A stretch of DNA of 64,000 nucleotides from Pegea sp. RAD2-039 (GCA_034620365.1 JAQGEQ010000064.1:1-64000), one strand, 5' to 3'; counted from the first letter of the stretch, positions 38,630 through 54,100 are shown. Notes: generated by a model from the letters alone, not told the origin. Numbers and translations: made by a program.

Positions 38630-39765
38630 TCAATAAATGCGAAGGAGGGTGCCTGAAGAGAGCACCTCTCGCTAACACACATTTTCACAAATAACATCTA
38701 TTTAGTCAAAAATATAGAAAGTAAAAGATGTAACAGATGGTATTTCAGTAGTCCTCTAAACATATAACAGTGAACAATTACATAGAATGTTAATAATAAT
38801 AAAAAGAGAAAAAAATCACAGTTTAGAAATGACAATGTTGGCAACATTATAACGGTTCAACTTCTTTTTGAACAACGCGAGTGACTTCGACATGGCAATG
38901 TCTGATGGCAGCTGATTCCATGTATTAATTGTGCGGTATGAGAAAAAATTCGCTCTGATTGATGTACTAGGTGATATGGGCTTATTAAGATGTAATGTGT
39001 ATTGTCTGAGCTGATATAACTTGAGGGAAGGACTAATAGAAAAGAAATCATTGAATTTAAGGTCAATTAAATTGTGGATAATTTTAAAAATAAGAATTAG
39101 GTCGTATTTAATCCGTCGGATTTCCAAAAAATTTAAATTGAAGAAACTGAGACGATGTTTATAACTCTCGTATTTGATATTAAGTTTCCTGCATACTAAT
39201 CTCGTAAATGTGGCCTGAACAGATTCAATTTTTTTGATATCATTAACTTGACATGGCATCCATGCACTAACATTGTATTCAAGAACTGGACGTACGTACA
39301 ATTTGAAAAGATTGATATAAAAGTATGGGTTCTTAGAATTAAAGGTCTTATAATAAGGGAGACAAAGTTGATAGATTTTCCAAATATTTTGGAAACATAA
39401 TTGCGCCATTTAAAGTCAGATGATAGAGTAATGCCAAGGTCTAGGACCGAAGGTATTCGTTGAATAATAAATCTATTGATGAAGTATTGGTTCAAGCAAT
39501 TTGAAATTGGTTTACGAGAAAAAGTTATAAGTTCAGACTTTGTGGGCTGGATTCTGAGCTGCCAATTCATAGACCAGTTTTCAGCAGTGTGTAGTGCAGT
39601 TTGAAGTTTTGAAGGATTACAAGATAATAGTTTGATATCATCTGCATACACAAACACTCTGACATCATCTACTGCTACTAATCTTCTGATGAGGTCTTCG
39701 ATGAAAATTAAAAAGAGAAGGGGACTCAGAACAGAACCCTGAGGAACACCACTAGTGATTTGACT
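38630..39765 (-). mobile_element. 5'-truncated, decayed LINE copy
   Basis: Minus-strand relative of the 7.1-10.3 kb element. It has the same 3' UTR (GAAGGAGGGTGCCT ... AGCACCTCTCGCTAACACAC in plus orientation) and the last third of the RT ORF, including FVYADDIKLLS near 39,640 and TRLVCRKLNIKYESYKHRLS near 39,150. The frame is interrupted between about 39,200 and 39,400, so two overlapping ORFs share the homology. Similarity stops near 39,765 just upstream of the SGVPQGS motif; a trace (CTCTGCAAACAACTGAAG) may continue at 39,813. Confidence 0.88.
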
Positions 39766-39839
39766 GATGATCTTAAAGTTTTTTAGGATCGCTCCGAATG
39801 GCGTTCTTTACTCTGCAAACAACTGAAGGTTAGACAAGA

Positions 39840-39995
39840 ATGACTAGCTTCAGAAAAAAGAAACCTCATCAGTCCTTCTGTTCCGCTGCATATCTCGTTG
39901 GCGTGGAATCCTGCTGCATGGGCAACAACTGGATCTTCATAACTTCTGTCCTGGCTTACAGCTTGGCCGTTCTCGGCAGGAGCAGGCCATATTTT
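39840..39995 (-). repeat. Coding-like dispersed repeat, copy 1
   Basis: About 120 nt, clearly GC-richer than its surroundings, nearly matches 62,146-62,270 in opposite orientation. The minus strand reads PAPAENGQAVSQDRS...PVVAHAAGFHANE in one open frame. The repeat has no recognised domain. It abuts the decayed LINE. Confidence 0.7.
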
Positions 39996-41811
39996 TTGTA
40001 TAATTATCCTTTGAATAAGAAAGTAGGTAAGTTTTATTATTTCTTATAAATTACTGTTGTTGTAGATTTTGTTGTATTTTTTATTTTACTTCATTTGATG
40101 TTAATACTTTATTTAGTTATATTTTTTATAAGTTACAGATATCTAAGGATTGTTCTAGAAAGATATTTGAAGAAGTTAGTACCAGTTGTTATTACTATTA
40201 TTAACAGATTATTTTGAATTTACTTATTGACGTCAAAGTTTTATTTGTAAAATCTACAAGTTTCAAGAACTTTCAAAAAAGCTCTATCAATTTGTTAATT
40301 AAATACTTCTATAGAAGCAGACTAACTTTCGAATAAAAGAAATTGTTGACATCGTTTATTAGAAGATTAAAACTCTGTTTCTTTATTTGAAATAATTTTA
40401 AAAGTTTAAGTAACAATCTTATAAAGTATTGTGGTTGGTGATACAAAAAAGATATTAAAAAGATGTTTAGATTTCATATTTTACAATAAACTATCAAAAA
40501 AGTTATTTTGTAGAAGTATTAATTGAAAGAACTTTTTTTAATTCTAAAAAATAACTTAGATGACGTTAGTTAGCTTTAAAGCTATTATAACTACTATTAC
40601 GCATTTAGATAAAAGTTTCTATACAAGTTAGATAGAGAAAACGCGATGATATGACGTCAAATAAAAGCGATTTAAATCGAACAAGTAGGGTAGATGAAAT
40701 AAATATTGATGCTAAATAACCAAAAATTTTTTCATGCACAAGATAAACATTTGCTTCGGGGTTCTAGTTAAACTCAGATACTATTGAACATCTAGTAAAT
40801 TTGTTAATAACCAAACTGTTTACAAAACTAAAAAATAAGTTTATTTTCTTGATGAATAAATCCACATCCTTTCTTCAATTAGTTTTTTTCTTGCTATTGA
40901 TGATTATTCAATTTCTAAATTTTAATTATTTTTAAGTCATATCTGGCAAAAGTTAATGTTTTAAACAAATATTAAGATTAATTTGATTTGAGTTTAAAAA
41001 ATTTGAATATCAAAACTATTTTATAAAAGATTGAAATTCTTTGATTTATTTATGTCTTTGTTTATTTATTTTTTACTTATTTATTATTATTTTTATTTAT
41101 TTATCTAATTCTTTATTCGTTTATTTACTATTTTATTTATTTATTCATTTATAAAAGTTTGTGATTTCTTTTATTTATTTTCTTTTTTTAATATAAAATT
41201 TTCACTGAGTTTTTATAAAACGGATTTTACTTTTTTATGTTTCATCTTTTATACTAAAATCAAATCATTATTTTCTAAGCAATGACTTATCTGTGAACGA
41301 TAAATAAAATTTGCTCAAACTAACATTTGCGAATAAGAAAACTTTTTATTTTTTGAAATTTGTCAAATCTTTTATCATTAGTTCAAACATTAAATTTAAA
41401 AAAACATTTTAACTTTCTTATTGAATCGAGATGGTTTTAATTAAAGATTTAGTTTTTATTGAAATGAATAAAACGATAAAAACAATTGACATTACTTCAA
41501 AACCAATTCAATTTATTATAATAACTAAAGACTAATTAGTCACCAAAACTTTAGATTACAAGAATGAGACTCATAGAAAACTTGTCTCATCAAAAATAGT
41601 TTGGTTTGTGCATTATACAGCTAAATATTTACATTGATTCGGCTGGTATCTATCAAGATAATAACTCTTTAATAAACTTTCATTCTATTTTCAAACAACA
41701 GAAATATTAACAGTAGTAACTGAACAAGCTAACTGTAGAACAGAATTCTTCGAACAAAATGTTTAGTTGTTTAACTTTTAAGTCTTTAGTTTTATGAATA
41801 TTTATTTGTAT
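39996..41811. other. AT-rich spacer
   Basis: No exon seen. Two isolated TGACGTCA sites lie near 40,229 and 40,653. A TTTATTTATT-rich tract lies at about 41,050-41,160. Confidence 0.45.
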
Positions 41812-41925
41812 GTCTCCTTAGTGTAGCGCCCGTCTTACCCATAGAAAGCCCCGGGTTTGAGCTCAAGTGATGACATGAAAACAATCCATTAAACCCGGGT
41901 AGAAGGGCCTTGTGAGCAAATTTGT
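41812..41925 (+). mobile_element. Possible tRNA-derived SINE (family 2)
   Basis: A GC-rich island in AT-rich DNA. It has a near-consensus A box (TAGTGTAGCGC, 41,819-41,829) and a weaker B box (GGGTTTGAGCTC, about 41,853-41,864), followed by ATTAAACCCGGGTAGAAGG. The reverse complement of that last segment recurs at 48,665-48,720 and 62,380-62,430, which supports a dispersed family. Confidence 0.5.
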
Positions 41926-44063
41926 CAATTGTAAAAATATTTAATTCTTGCTGAATATTTTGATATTTTAGAAAACTTCTCCAAAAGCAAATTTCAGATT
42001 AATATCAGATTGATTCTGCAATTTGTTTGTAATTCTTATCTGTAATCTTACCTATCACTGTGTCCCAAGTGTTCATCTTATTTATGTTGAAAACATTTAG
42101 ATCAGCTTCAGGTGAAAATATAAAAATAAACTTCATTCCAGCTACTACTTTAGCTTAAAGAGATCATTAGCAACAATATAGGCACATTTTGTATTTATAT
42201 ATATGTTGTTTTAACAAACTTCAAGTTAAGAATTATTCGTGTATTAAGCTTCTTACAGAAAGACAACCAACGACAAAATAGAATTAAAAAAATTTGTTTT
42301 CAAAATGATTTCATTTATTTATCAAAATTTCAACAAACTGTTTATGAATATATAAACTAGCCTAAAAGATAATCACAAATAATTTATAAATTATAAAAAT
42401 ATTCCAAATATAGTAAAATAAACGTTCAAGTGATGACTCAACTTACTAGAAAGGTCCATACAAAAGCTGTTATAAAAGAAAGAGGTTGAAATGATGTTGA
42501 TTGAGACGCTTGAAAACAAACATCAAAAGACAGGTTTGCATTAAGGATTATAATCTATTTATTTATCAGTATTTAGGTAGAAAACCCTTAGTATAAAAGG
42601 AATTTTTTTCATACTACAATGCTTTGTTTTTACCAATGATATTTAGCAAATAAACAGATATTTTTATGTTTACTTTAAATTTATGGGATTTCAAAAGAAT
42701 ATTTCTTGAAAATGTTATTAATAAAAATTTTAGATTTCTTAGAATAATGAAATCACCACTACGGCCAAATTGTCAAAACTGCTGAAAATTAAGCTGCAAG
42801 TGAAAGCGCGGAAAATATGTCACGTGGTATCTACATAGAGTTACACAAAGCAATGTCCTGGAGTTGAATTTGTATAAATTGTAATGATAATACGTAAGCG
42901 GCAAAATATTTTCTTATCACCCAATTCAAATATATCACAATACCATATGGCTAAGTTAGAAATAAGTCGAGGACCTTTAGTCATATTAAAGAATCACTCA
43001 ATTAGAACAGATTACTCAATTGTAACGCCGTGTGTAATTCTCTAATTCAGATTCACAATTTGTTGAAAATTTTGAGTTTTTTTGGAAAATTTTCATGTTT
43101 AGAAATACTAATAAAATTTGTGTTTAATGAATTTAGCGTTTTTCAATCAAATATAATTATTGATTAAGTATTTATCAGCTGATTCTAATACTTTTCTACT
43201 ACCTTATAGTCAAATTTAAAACTCTCAAATATAAACAAAATTTCTTTAGAGTTTTATAGAATTTATGTTTGCTGATGTAACAAATGATTTGGGAAAAACC
43301 TAAAAGATACCTTTTATAAAAAAGAAATATTAAAAGAGAAGTTAATAGAAAAATAAGGGAGTAGTTTTATAAATATTTATTTGTTCTAAAGTAGTTTTAA
43401 GTAAACATTTATTGTTATTGTTTCAAAAACTTAATCTTTAGTAAAAGACAGAAGCATAATAAACGGTTCTTTGAAATTTGAAAAATTTCTCATAACCACC
43501 AAAAAGGACTTCAGAACAATAAACAAACAAAAATCATTTAAATCTGTATAAAAGTTGGAAAAGTTTCATTCAATTTCAGTATCTAAAAGTTTAGATATAA
43601 TAAGCATTGACTGATGAGATACAACAAATTTATCGAACAAATTTGTTCTTCAGATATCTTAAAAAAATTGTTGATAGAAGAGTCGTCTTGCTTCACTTGT
43701 TCAGATAATTTGTTCTCCTAAATTTTCGAAAAAATTTTTTGTGTCTAGTCACTTTTGTCTCCACTTATATTTGATGTTTAAATTTTATCTTTATCTTCTG
43801 AGATTTATGATTCAGATCAGGTACTGTTGGAATATTAGAAACGACTTCAAATGAATTTCTTAATTATTAATTTGCTATCCTAAATGGTATACTGTCTAAA
43901 TTTTTTATAAAAATCTTATTTTTTAGAAGGTATTATCCATCTAAATTAATTCGTTTATTTGTTGTTGCGTTTATTAAAGAAGTAAAGTATTAATTTTTTA
44001 TGTTTTCTAATTTTTACAGCAAATTTTCAGAAGTTTAAAAACTAATTTTCGAACCACTGAAAG
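41926..44063. other. Spacer upstream of secreted-protein gene
   Basis: Mostly AT-rich. A less AT-rich stretch at 42,760-43,030 (containing GTGAAAGCGCGGAAAATATG and TGTCACGTGGTATC) has no ORF or motif I recognise. It could be an old repeat. Confidence 0.4.
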
Positions 44064-44876
44064 ATGAATAAATTAATCTTTTCCTTTGTGTTTGGTTTAA
44101 TGTTCCATTTTTTAACAACTGTAAGAACAAAAAGTATCTTACCAGCTTCAGGAATTGATTCCAACAAAAGTTTTCGATTGAAACGTTCGGTAAACGTGTA
44201 TAATTCCAAAAATATACATAAACACCTGATAAGGAAGGCAAAAATTATCCTTGGATCCATAAACCAACTTCGACCAGGAGATACCGGGGTAAATGTTGCT
44301 AACTATATCTCAAAACATTGATTTTAACAAAACTATTTTTCAGAATTTCTGTCAGATTGACATCTCAAATAATGAAGTGGTAAGTTTTAAAAATAAATTA
44401 TTAATTGTTTTATATATAGCAATCATTTCTTTATAATTATTTAATTTAATAATTTGTTGTTTTCAGTCATCAGTAAAAACTTCACAAAGTCGTCAAGATC
44501 ATTTAAATCTTGTGAATGATATTTTATATGAATATCTAACTTCTTGTAATATTCAATCATCAAATCTTCGTAACAATCTTAAAGACTTTTATGAACTATC
44601 ATTTGAATATAAAAGACGTTTAACTCAAGTAAGTATTTGATTAATTTCAATTTTGTAAACTTGTATTTGTGTTAAAACTTTTCTTAAAGTTGAAACTCTT
44701 ATTTTCAGAGCTCATTAAACCCACTGAACTCGAACGAGAATCATTTCCATCTGCATATGAACAAAGATTGTGTCAGAAGTTTGACAATATACGCTTTGTC
44801 TATTTTGCTTAAAAGGTCTTCTGATATTATGAATATCCGACCAGCCACTAGATTTTACAAGACTTGTTCTTTCTAA
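44064..44876 (+). CDS. Small secreted four-cysteine protein, helical, unrecognised
   Basis: Four exons (44064-44288, 44344-44379, 44467-44628, 44709-44876) join to a complete 196-residue protein. The N-terminus MNKLIFSFVFGLMFHFL is a clear signal peptide. RLKR at about residues 38-41 is a furin-type site that would release a mature chain of about 155 residues. Four cysteines remain after it (FCQI, TSCN, KDCV, KTCS), enough for two disulfides. Long stretches (NLVNDILYEYLTSC, LKDFYELSFEYKRRL, CVRSLTIYALSILLKRSSD) look amphipathic and helical. All three introns are phase 0 and exon 2 is only 12 codons. Signal peptide, phase-0 introns, helices and few cysteines together resemble helical cytokines or helical hormones. 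That is inference, as I recognise no sequence family. Confidence 0.8.
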
Positions 44877-45533
44877 TCATCTAATTCTGTAATTTTCTCA
44901 TTTAAAATCTAACTTTGAAAAATAAACTTTAAAAGAAATCAGAATTTTTGGATATTTATTTTGATTAGAGAAAAGTTGTCAGATTCTGATGAATGTTAGT
45001 TTGATGAAAAACTTAGTCTTTAGAAGAAGATTAATATTTCGAATTTTGGAATTAATAGTTTAATAACAGCAAAAGTTGTTCATTTACAATAACTCAAATT
45101 GAAATTTTTTCATTTTAAATTAACATTAAACCAATTTTCATTAACCTTAAATATCTAAAATTTTTTTAAATGAAAATAAATAATAATAATAAGTTTTAGA
45201 AATTCAGCTTTATAACGAAATTTTGAAGAAAACTTTTAATTAGATACCAACAAGTACATCAGATCAAATATTAAACAATTTCAGACAAAAACCTTCTAAA
45301 TTTTAGAGATATTTGATTTTAAGAACAATTAGATGAAAAGTAATAAATAGAAAATATTTGTAAAAATCGAAAAAGTCAAATTTTTATTTTTTTCTTCAAC
45401 TGATATCGTCTAAATCTAATTTCTTGGATATCTTCAAAAGTGTGGAATAAATGATATAAGATCTGTAATTTGCGATTCTAGAAAAATATTCATTTTTAAT
45501 AATAACCAACTAATTAGATTTTTTATAGAAGTT
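44877..45533. other. AT-rich convergent spacer
   Basis: Lies between two convergent genes. An AATAAA lies at about 44,921, just after the upstream stop. Nothing else is seen. Confidence 0.5.
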
Positions 45534-46590
45534 CTAAACACTGACTTTTTTATCTGCACTTGTAGAGGTTTTTTTTATACTTTTAGGTTTAGGTTGGAAA
45601 GTTGGAACGATTCTATCTTTTTCAACGTTTGAATCAACATCTATTTCATCTTCATCTAAAAAATTACAAATTTGTAGTGATCTAAATTGATAAGAATTGA
45701 AGAAAGTAATAAATTAGGAATACTTGGAACTTGTTGATTGATTTTAAGATCTTCTAAATTCAATTTTTCTTTTAAAAATTCTTCAAATTTTTGTGTTGCT
45801 GAAATTTGAATAAAAAATTTTAAATATAAAAATAACAATTAGTAACAGAAAAATCCTAATTTAGAAATTAATTATTAAAATTCTGTTTAAAAATTAATTG
45901 TTTTAGTCTTGATTATATGAGGATAATATTTCTGTAAATAGAAAATAAATAATTGTTTAAACTAAATTATGAGTTTATAAGAATAAAAACCTGGACTATT
46001 TCCATCATTTAAGTTGAATATTTCGTTGTTTCTTGAAACACCAAACTCAAATTTAATTATTTCTTCTATGAGTTCATCATCTGTTACTAATAATCATTAA
46101 AAAAGCTGTTTTCTTTCATTTATTTCTCACAGAAATATTTTGAAGAAATTAAATTATCAAAAATACTTGTCGGAAACACTAAATTACATTTCAATGAAAT
46201 TTTTAAAAGTATATTTTACAAATTTGAACAAATAAGTTAATTTGAAAAAAATTATTCTATCAATAAATCAAATTTACCTTCATCTGCGTTATTCGCTGAT
46301 TTTAACCAATTTAGTTTTGGCGTTTCAACATTAGTATCAATAACATCTTCCACTGGAACCCCTTGTGTTGATAGAGGTGTTATGTGAGCAGCAGATTGTG
46401 TTTGAGAAGATCCTTGCGCTAAAGATCCTTGAGTTAAAGATCCTTGCGCTAAAGATCCTTGTGTTAAAGGTCTTTGAGTTAAAGATCCTTGCGTTAAAGA
46501 TCCTTGCGTTAAAGATCCTTGTGTTAAAGATCCTTGAGTTAAAGATCCTTGTGTTAAAGGAGGTACAAATTTCTTTTTTTTCACTTTCAT
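45534..46590 (-). CDS. Unknown 201-residue protein with LTQGS pentapeptide repeats
   Basis: Four minus-strand exons (46278-46590, 45991-46086, 45724-45798, 45534-45655) join in phase. The start MKVKKKKFVPP is followed by ten LTQGS-type pentamers (some LAQGS, one LTQRP). Next come a Thr/Ser/Pro-rich linker (QSAAHITPLSTQG) and an acidic, probably helical part (VTDDELIEEIIKFEFG; ATQKFEEFLKEKLNLEDL). It ends in a basic tail (KPKSIKKTSTSADKKVSV). There is no signal peptide or membrane segment and no domain I recognise. The exon 3 donor was placed at GTATTC because only that keeps exon 4 open. The basic ends and acidic helices might suit a nuclear or cytoskeletal protein, but this is a guess. Confidence 0.65.
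46405..46560 (-). repeat. 15-bp coding minisatellite (LTQGS)
   Basis: About ten copies of a 15-bp unit (plus strand GTTAAAGATCCTTGT with GCG/GAG variants) inside exon 1 of the minus-strand gene. As 15 is a multiple of 3, copy-number change would not shift the frame. Confidence 0.95.
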
Positions 46591-47640
46591 AATAAACTAT
46601 TCTGTCTAAAAAATTATTTGAAATCCTTTTTAAGAGCAGAAAAATTTCTTTTATTATTTTTTAAATTTGAAAAAAATGAAAAGTTCTTTAATAGAGACAA
46701 TAAAAATCCGAATATTTTAATGTTTTGCAGCATGGCTTTTGCAGTTATAAAACGAGATTAGTCATTAATATTCTGATTGTAAAGAGTTATTTAATAAATA
46801 AATAATCAATTAGTAAATAAACTTTTATTTATTTAGACATTATTTTTTGAAAAGTTAAATAATTTTGTTTAATGAAATTGATTATAAATATAACAATTTA
46901 ATTGATCTAAATAAATATAGTTTATAATTTGTGTCAAAAAAATGTTTAATATTTAATCAATTTTATTTACAATTATTTAAAAACGTAAATAAATTTCCAC
47001 TATTAGCGGATGACACTAATATTTAAAATCAACAAATTTAATTAAAATGGTTTTTTAATAATTAAACTTTAATAATGATTTTATAAAATAAGATTTTTTA
47101 AGAAAAAATAATCTTTTTAGTTATTTTGTTTCATTTCAAATAATTTTTAGAAATATTTTTTTCAATTTTTTTATTTATAATCGATTAAACCTCAATTATT
47201 TCTATCTTAATACATTCATCGCTAAATTTCAGAAAATAATTTTTATTATTCGAAAGTTTTGTAAAACTTAAAAATAAACTACTTTTTATCTACAGATAGT
47301 AATTACTGAAATTTTAGCTTTAAACTTTGGTTTAAACTGAAAATAGAATTTTTTCTTACACAATTCAATCAATTGACTTAAGAGTTATTTTGTAAACGAT
47401 TTAATTTGTTTATTTGTTTAATAATCTAATATTCATAACTGTATAAAATCAAAGTTATTAAAATATTTACGATTTATTTACTAAAAAAGATGTACAATTG
47501 ACCGAACCATACATTGAAATAATTTACTTTGCAAAAAAAGATATTTTCATAAAACTTTACGTTGGAAATAAGAACTACCAATAATCCATCAAACAGATGA
47601 ATTGAGAAAATGTCGTTAGCTCTTCTTAAGGACATAAATA
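46591..47640. other. AT-rich spacer between two minus-strand genes
   Basis: About 1 kb with no exon or repeat that I can support. It should include the promoter of the LTQGS gene and the 3' UTR of NAA20. Confidence 0.45.
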
Positions 47641-49186
47641 TTAATATCTTAATTCTTCGGGAGTTATAAACTTTTGATCAGGAATTATCGATGTTTTATT
47701 TACATCAGCAAGTAAAGGTTTTCTCATATCATAGGCGTCTTCATCTTCTCCTTCGTTTGTCGAAGTGTAATATTTGAGAACAGTTCTAAAAAGAAACAAA
47801 TATTAAAAATTAAATCTTGACTATAAAGAGTTTTTTACAGATAATTACAAATTACGATGAAAATTGAATCTGAATAATTTAGTAAATAGATTTTTTGATC
47901 AAATTAATGATAGCAACTGTTCAGTTTAACTAGCGACAAACGCGAGAACAAAAATTCAGACTTTCTGAAAGTTATTTATAAAATGCCAACAACTCTTTTG
48001 AGCTTTCATCAAAATCTTGACTTTTAAATCAAGTTTCGTTTGATGAAGAAGTCTGTCTGGATGTTTGAATTTTAGAACAAAATATTAATAAATTTGCTTT
48101 TAATTAAATATTGAAATTTAAATGAAATTTATTTTAATTAGTTTGTTATTTTATATTCAATAAAAAAACAAAATTTGAGTTTTTAATTTCGCTTTTATCA
48201 TCTTATAATATTTACAATACTTTAAAAGATTTGAACAAGATCTCACCTATACAAGACATATCCAAGTTTTTTATACATATTCACAGCAACATCATTTGAT
48301 TTTCTCACAAATAAGTCAACAAAAAAAGCTTTTTTATTATCAGAGACTTGTTCTAATCTTTCCATCAGTTTTGCAGCTAAATGCAATCTTCTAAATTCAT
48401 TTGTTACTGATAAAGCAGTGACATGACCGTGCCAGTCTTTTCCTCTACCCTCTACCTGAAGATATCATTAAAAATTATAAATTAAATTGTAAGAAATTAT
48501 ATTAACTGAAAATTAATGAAAATATAAAACTTATATGAAAAATATTTTCTATATTTTGTAAGTCTCAATTTATTTGTATTTTAAATTAATTAGTTAAAAT
48601 AATTAACTAAATATGGAAGATTTTAATTTGATTGTGTCTTTTAGGTGTTTTGTCAGACTCATAGGGCTTTCTACCCTGGTTTTTATGGACTTTTCTTATC
48701 ACAAATATGTGTCCACAAGTATATCACATTTAAGAATAAATAAAAATAAAGAATAATATTAATTAAAAAAGTTATCAAATTAGCAGATTAAAAGTAATAT
48801 ACTCACCAAAAACATAAGAAAGCAGAAAAAATAGAAAAGAAAAAACCATGAGATCAACTTTTCATAAATAATAATTCATCAATTAATTTACTTAAATAAG
48901 TAACTATCAATCAAATTATGATTTCAAAAGTTGATTAACATAATTGTTAGTTTGGTTTTGTTTAAACTTTTGCTAATTACATCACTACTTATAAAATAGT
49001 AATTACTTTTCCCATTATATATCCCATCATTTCACCAGAGGGGGATTCTGCAACCATAAAGTATTCTGGCCATCTAGCAAGATATTGCATATAGAAAGAG
49101 ACTCCATAGGTTTCTGTTAGAGGGTCCAAGTTTACTCTATTAAACTTTAACAAATCATCACAAGTGAATTGGCGAAAATAAGTCAT
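47641..49186 (-). CDS. NAA20: NAA20, catalytic subunit of N-terminal acetyltransferase B
   Basis: Three minus-strand exons (49007-49186, 48247-48455, 47641-47785) join to 177 residues, against 178 in vertebrates. The enzyme acetylates the N-termini of nascent proteins starting Met-Asp/Glu/Asn/Gln, with NAA25 as auxiliary subunit, in the cytosol. Diagnostic stretches are FTCDDLLKFNRVNLDPLTE, QYLARWPEYFMVAE, MGYIMGK, WHGHVTALSV, FFVDLFVRKSNDVAVNMYKK, LGYVLYRTVLKYY and EDAYDMRK. In the acetyl-CoA loop the usual R-R-x-G-x-A reads RRLHLA, with His in place of Gly. Intron 1 holds a SINE family 2 fragment. Confidence 0.96.
48640..48730 (+). repeat. Fragment of SINE family 2 in NAA20 intron 1
   Basis: CAGACTCATAGGGCTTTCTA, then CCCTGGTTTTTATGGAC and CACAAATATGTGTCC, closely match 62,370-62,440. 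They also match the reverse complement of the 3' part of the 41.8 kb element. The orientation of the parent element is inferred from that copy. Confidence 0.6.
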
Positions 49187-51401
49187 TTTGAAGTTTTTTA
49201 AATCTTAAAATAGAAAAAGATTATTTGATTTGTAATTAGCTTTTTTTAAGTGATTCAGAAAAATAATTAATATTTTAAAGAAAGTAAAATATTTTCTTAT
49301 TAATTATAAATAAATGAAAAATTTAATAAATTAAAAAGTTTCTAATTTTTATATAGGTTCAATTAATTCTTGAATAAATGAATTTAAATAAATTTCTTAA
49401 ATGATTTTTTAGACAAAATTTTTTTAAACATTTTTTTAAACAAAATTTTTCATCAAACTTTTTTAAACTATTCAATTATAATTCTTAGAATTTAATAAAA
49501 TTACATAAAAGATATTAGATAATTAAATTTGATTAAAAATTTAAAATTAAGATTTTTTATGAAAATAAACTTTGAACTAATATTTAAGATCTAATAAGAA
49601 TTAATTATTTGAATTATTATTCAAAATTTATAAAAATAATATACTAATAAAAAAACTGCTAATCTAATAATGAAACTGAAAACAAAACTAACTTGACGAA
49701 AAGCAAAGTTTTTATCAAAAATTGTTGTTAATTATTTGAAAATTTAAGAAATAAGAAATAACTAAAATATATCGAACAAAATAAGAATATAAAGTTAAAA
49801 ACTAAACTGGTAGTTTGCAAAATAGAAATTGTAACTTTTGAGCTTCAGCTATATAAATACTTTTTATTACATTTTACTTTAATGCTGATAAACTAGTTTA
49901 AAATACTATTTTAAGTAAATTAAAACATTCAACCTCATCTAGTTTTGCATGTATAAAAGATTTTTTTCATTTTATGATAAGTTTTTAAAGCATCAACCAT
50001 GATGTGCGCATTTTTTAGCAGATCTTGTTACATGATCTGCGTTGCAACAAATCTAAAAGAATTAAACCTTTATCGAGTAGACGGTATCAGAAAATGGAAG
50101 AAGATTGCATATATTCGTAAATCTACTGGAAATAACAGTTTAAAATAACAATTAGTTTAGCAGGAAATAACAGTTTAGTGTGATAAGTAAATTTACAGGT
50201 TAATCTTGGTTTACCTACATACTTACAAATAAATTGTTGATATCATAATATGAAATAAAAACTTTTTTCTGTTTACTTGGAGCAACATTTAATCATTAAA
50301 TCTTTTATTTCTTTTAAATGGTTTGTAAACTGCATACTAAAAGTTTCTAAGACCGAAAACTATTTTTGATTGATAAATCTAGTTGTAAATATCAAATATA
50401 TTTTTCGTAGTTTTTAATTTTCACTAATGAGTATATAAATGTTTTCCTAAAATTAAAAAATACAAATAAAAACTGATGTAGCTAAAAAAGTTTAGTTATG
50501 ACCACTCAACTGATTTGAAGAAATTAATAAATTTATTTATTCTATTAATATAAAGTTAGAGTTTATTTTACGTCTTAAATTTCCGCGAAACACAAAAAGA
50601 ATCTCTGAAAAGATTTTTAATTGTTTAAATGCTTAATTTTCTTACACTAAAAATAAGAAATGGAATATCTTTTATACAACTTTCATTCTAGCAATCTCAA
50701 AATCAATCTAACTTTTTATGTAATTTAAGGTATAACCAATAATATTAATTCAAAATTCTTGCATCTTCCTTGTAATGTTTTACGTTTTTACATATTTTAT
50801 TATATAAACAACTAAAAACACGGAACCTTATAACCTTGTCTAATCCTTTTCATAATCTTGTTTGGAATTAAGATAGTTAATACGCCATTTTATACTGCTT
50901 ATGTGTTTATCATACTGTTTTAGAGGTTTAGCAAGTTACTTATAAAAATTTGATTGGTTATTTTTATAGGAGAGGTTTTTGTAATCTATTTTTATTTAAT
51001 GTCATATTTAGTTGATTTTTATCAAATACTTTATTTATTTACTCAAAATTATACTTTATCAAAACTTACTTTATAGTAATCAAAATTTTTATAATTTATT
51101 AATATGTTGTATTGACTAGTTAAAAATTGTAATTTATTTAATTAAATATGATGTAATATATTATGCAATTTTATTAAATATTTGTTTTTTATTAATTTAT
51201 AAAATATTTTAATCAAAATTTACAGTTTATAAACTTTATTATCATAGAGCAAGAAACTAAAATATTTTGTTTAATTTATTTTTAATTATTTGGTAATTAA
51301 TTAATAATTTATCATTAATAATAAAATAGTTAATAATCATTATTTATAATCGTAAATGAATCATAATAAAAGAAATTTATATTTAGAAATCAACTTAAAA
51401 T
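49187..51401. other. Divergent intergenic region NAA20 / ALDH7A1
   Basis: About 2.2 kb of very AT-rich DNA that should contain both promoters. No exon, repeat family or RNA gene is visible. Confidence 0.5.
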
Positions 51402-53845
<2,444 letters not shown>

Positions 53846-54100
53846 AATCTACAAATTATCTTCAGATCTTATTTTGAGACTTCTTAGAAAATGTTACAAA
53901 TTTTATTTACAAATCAATTAAACTAACAAATATTGCAACAAAATCTTATTATGTTTTCACACAATTTCAAACACGATCAAATGCTTTATCTACGTTTAAT
54001 AAAATCATTGAATATATTAATTTGTGTCTTTGAAGTTTACTAAAACGTTTTCTACAAAACAAAATGATTTTTTAAGATCCATAAATAAATCCACATTCTG

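Noticed and set aside
44035..44260. Minus-strand ORFs opposite exon 1 of the small secreted protein
   Set aside because: The plus-strand exon has a signal peptide, a donor and in-phase downstream exons; the antisense frames have none.
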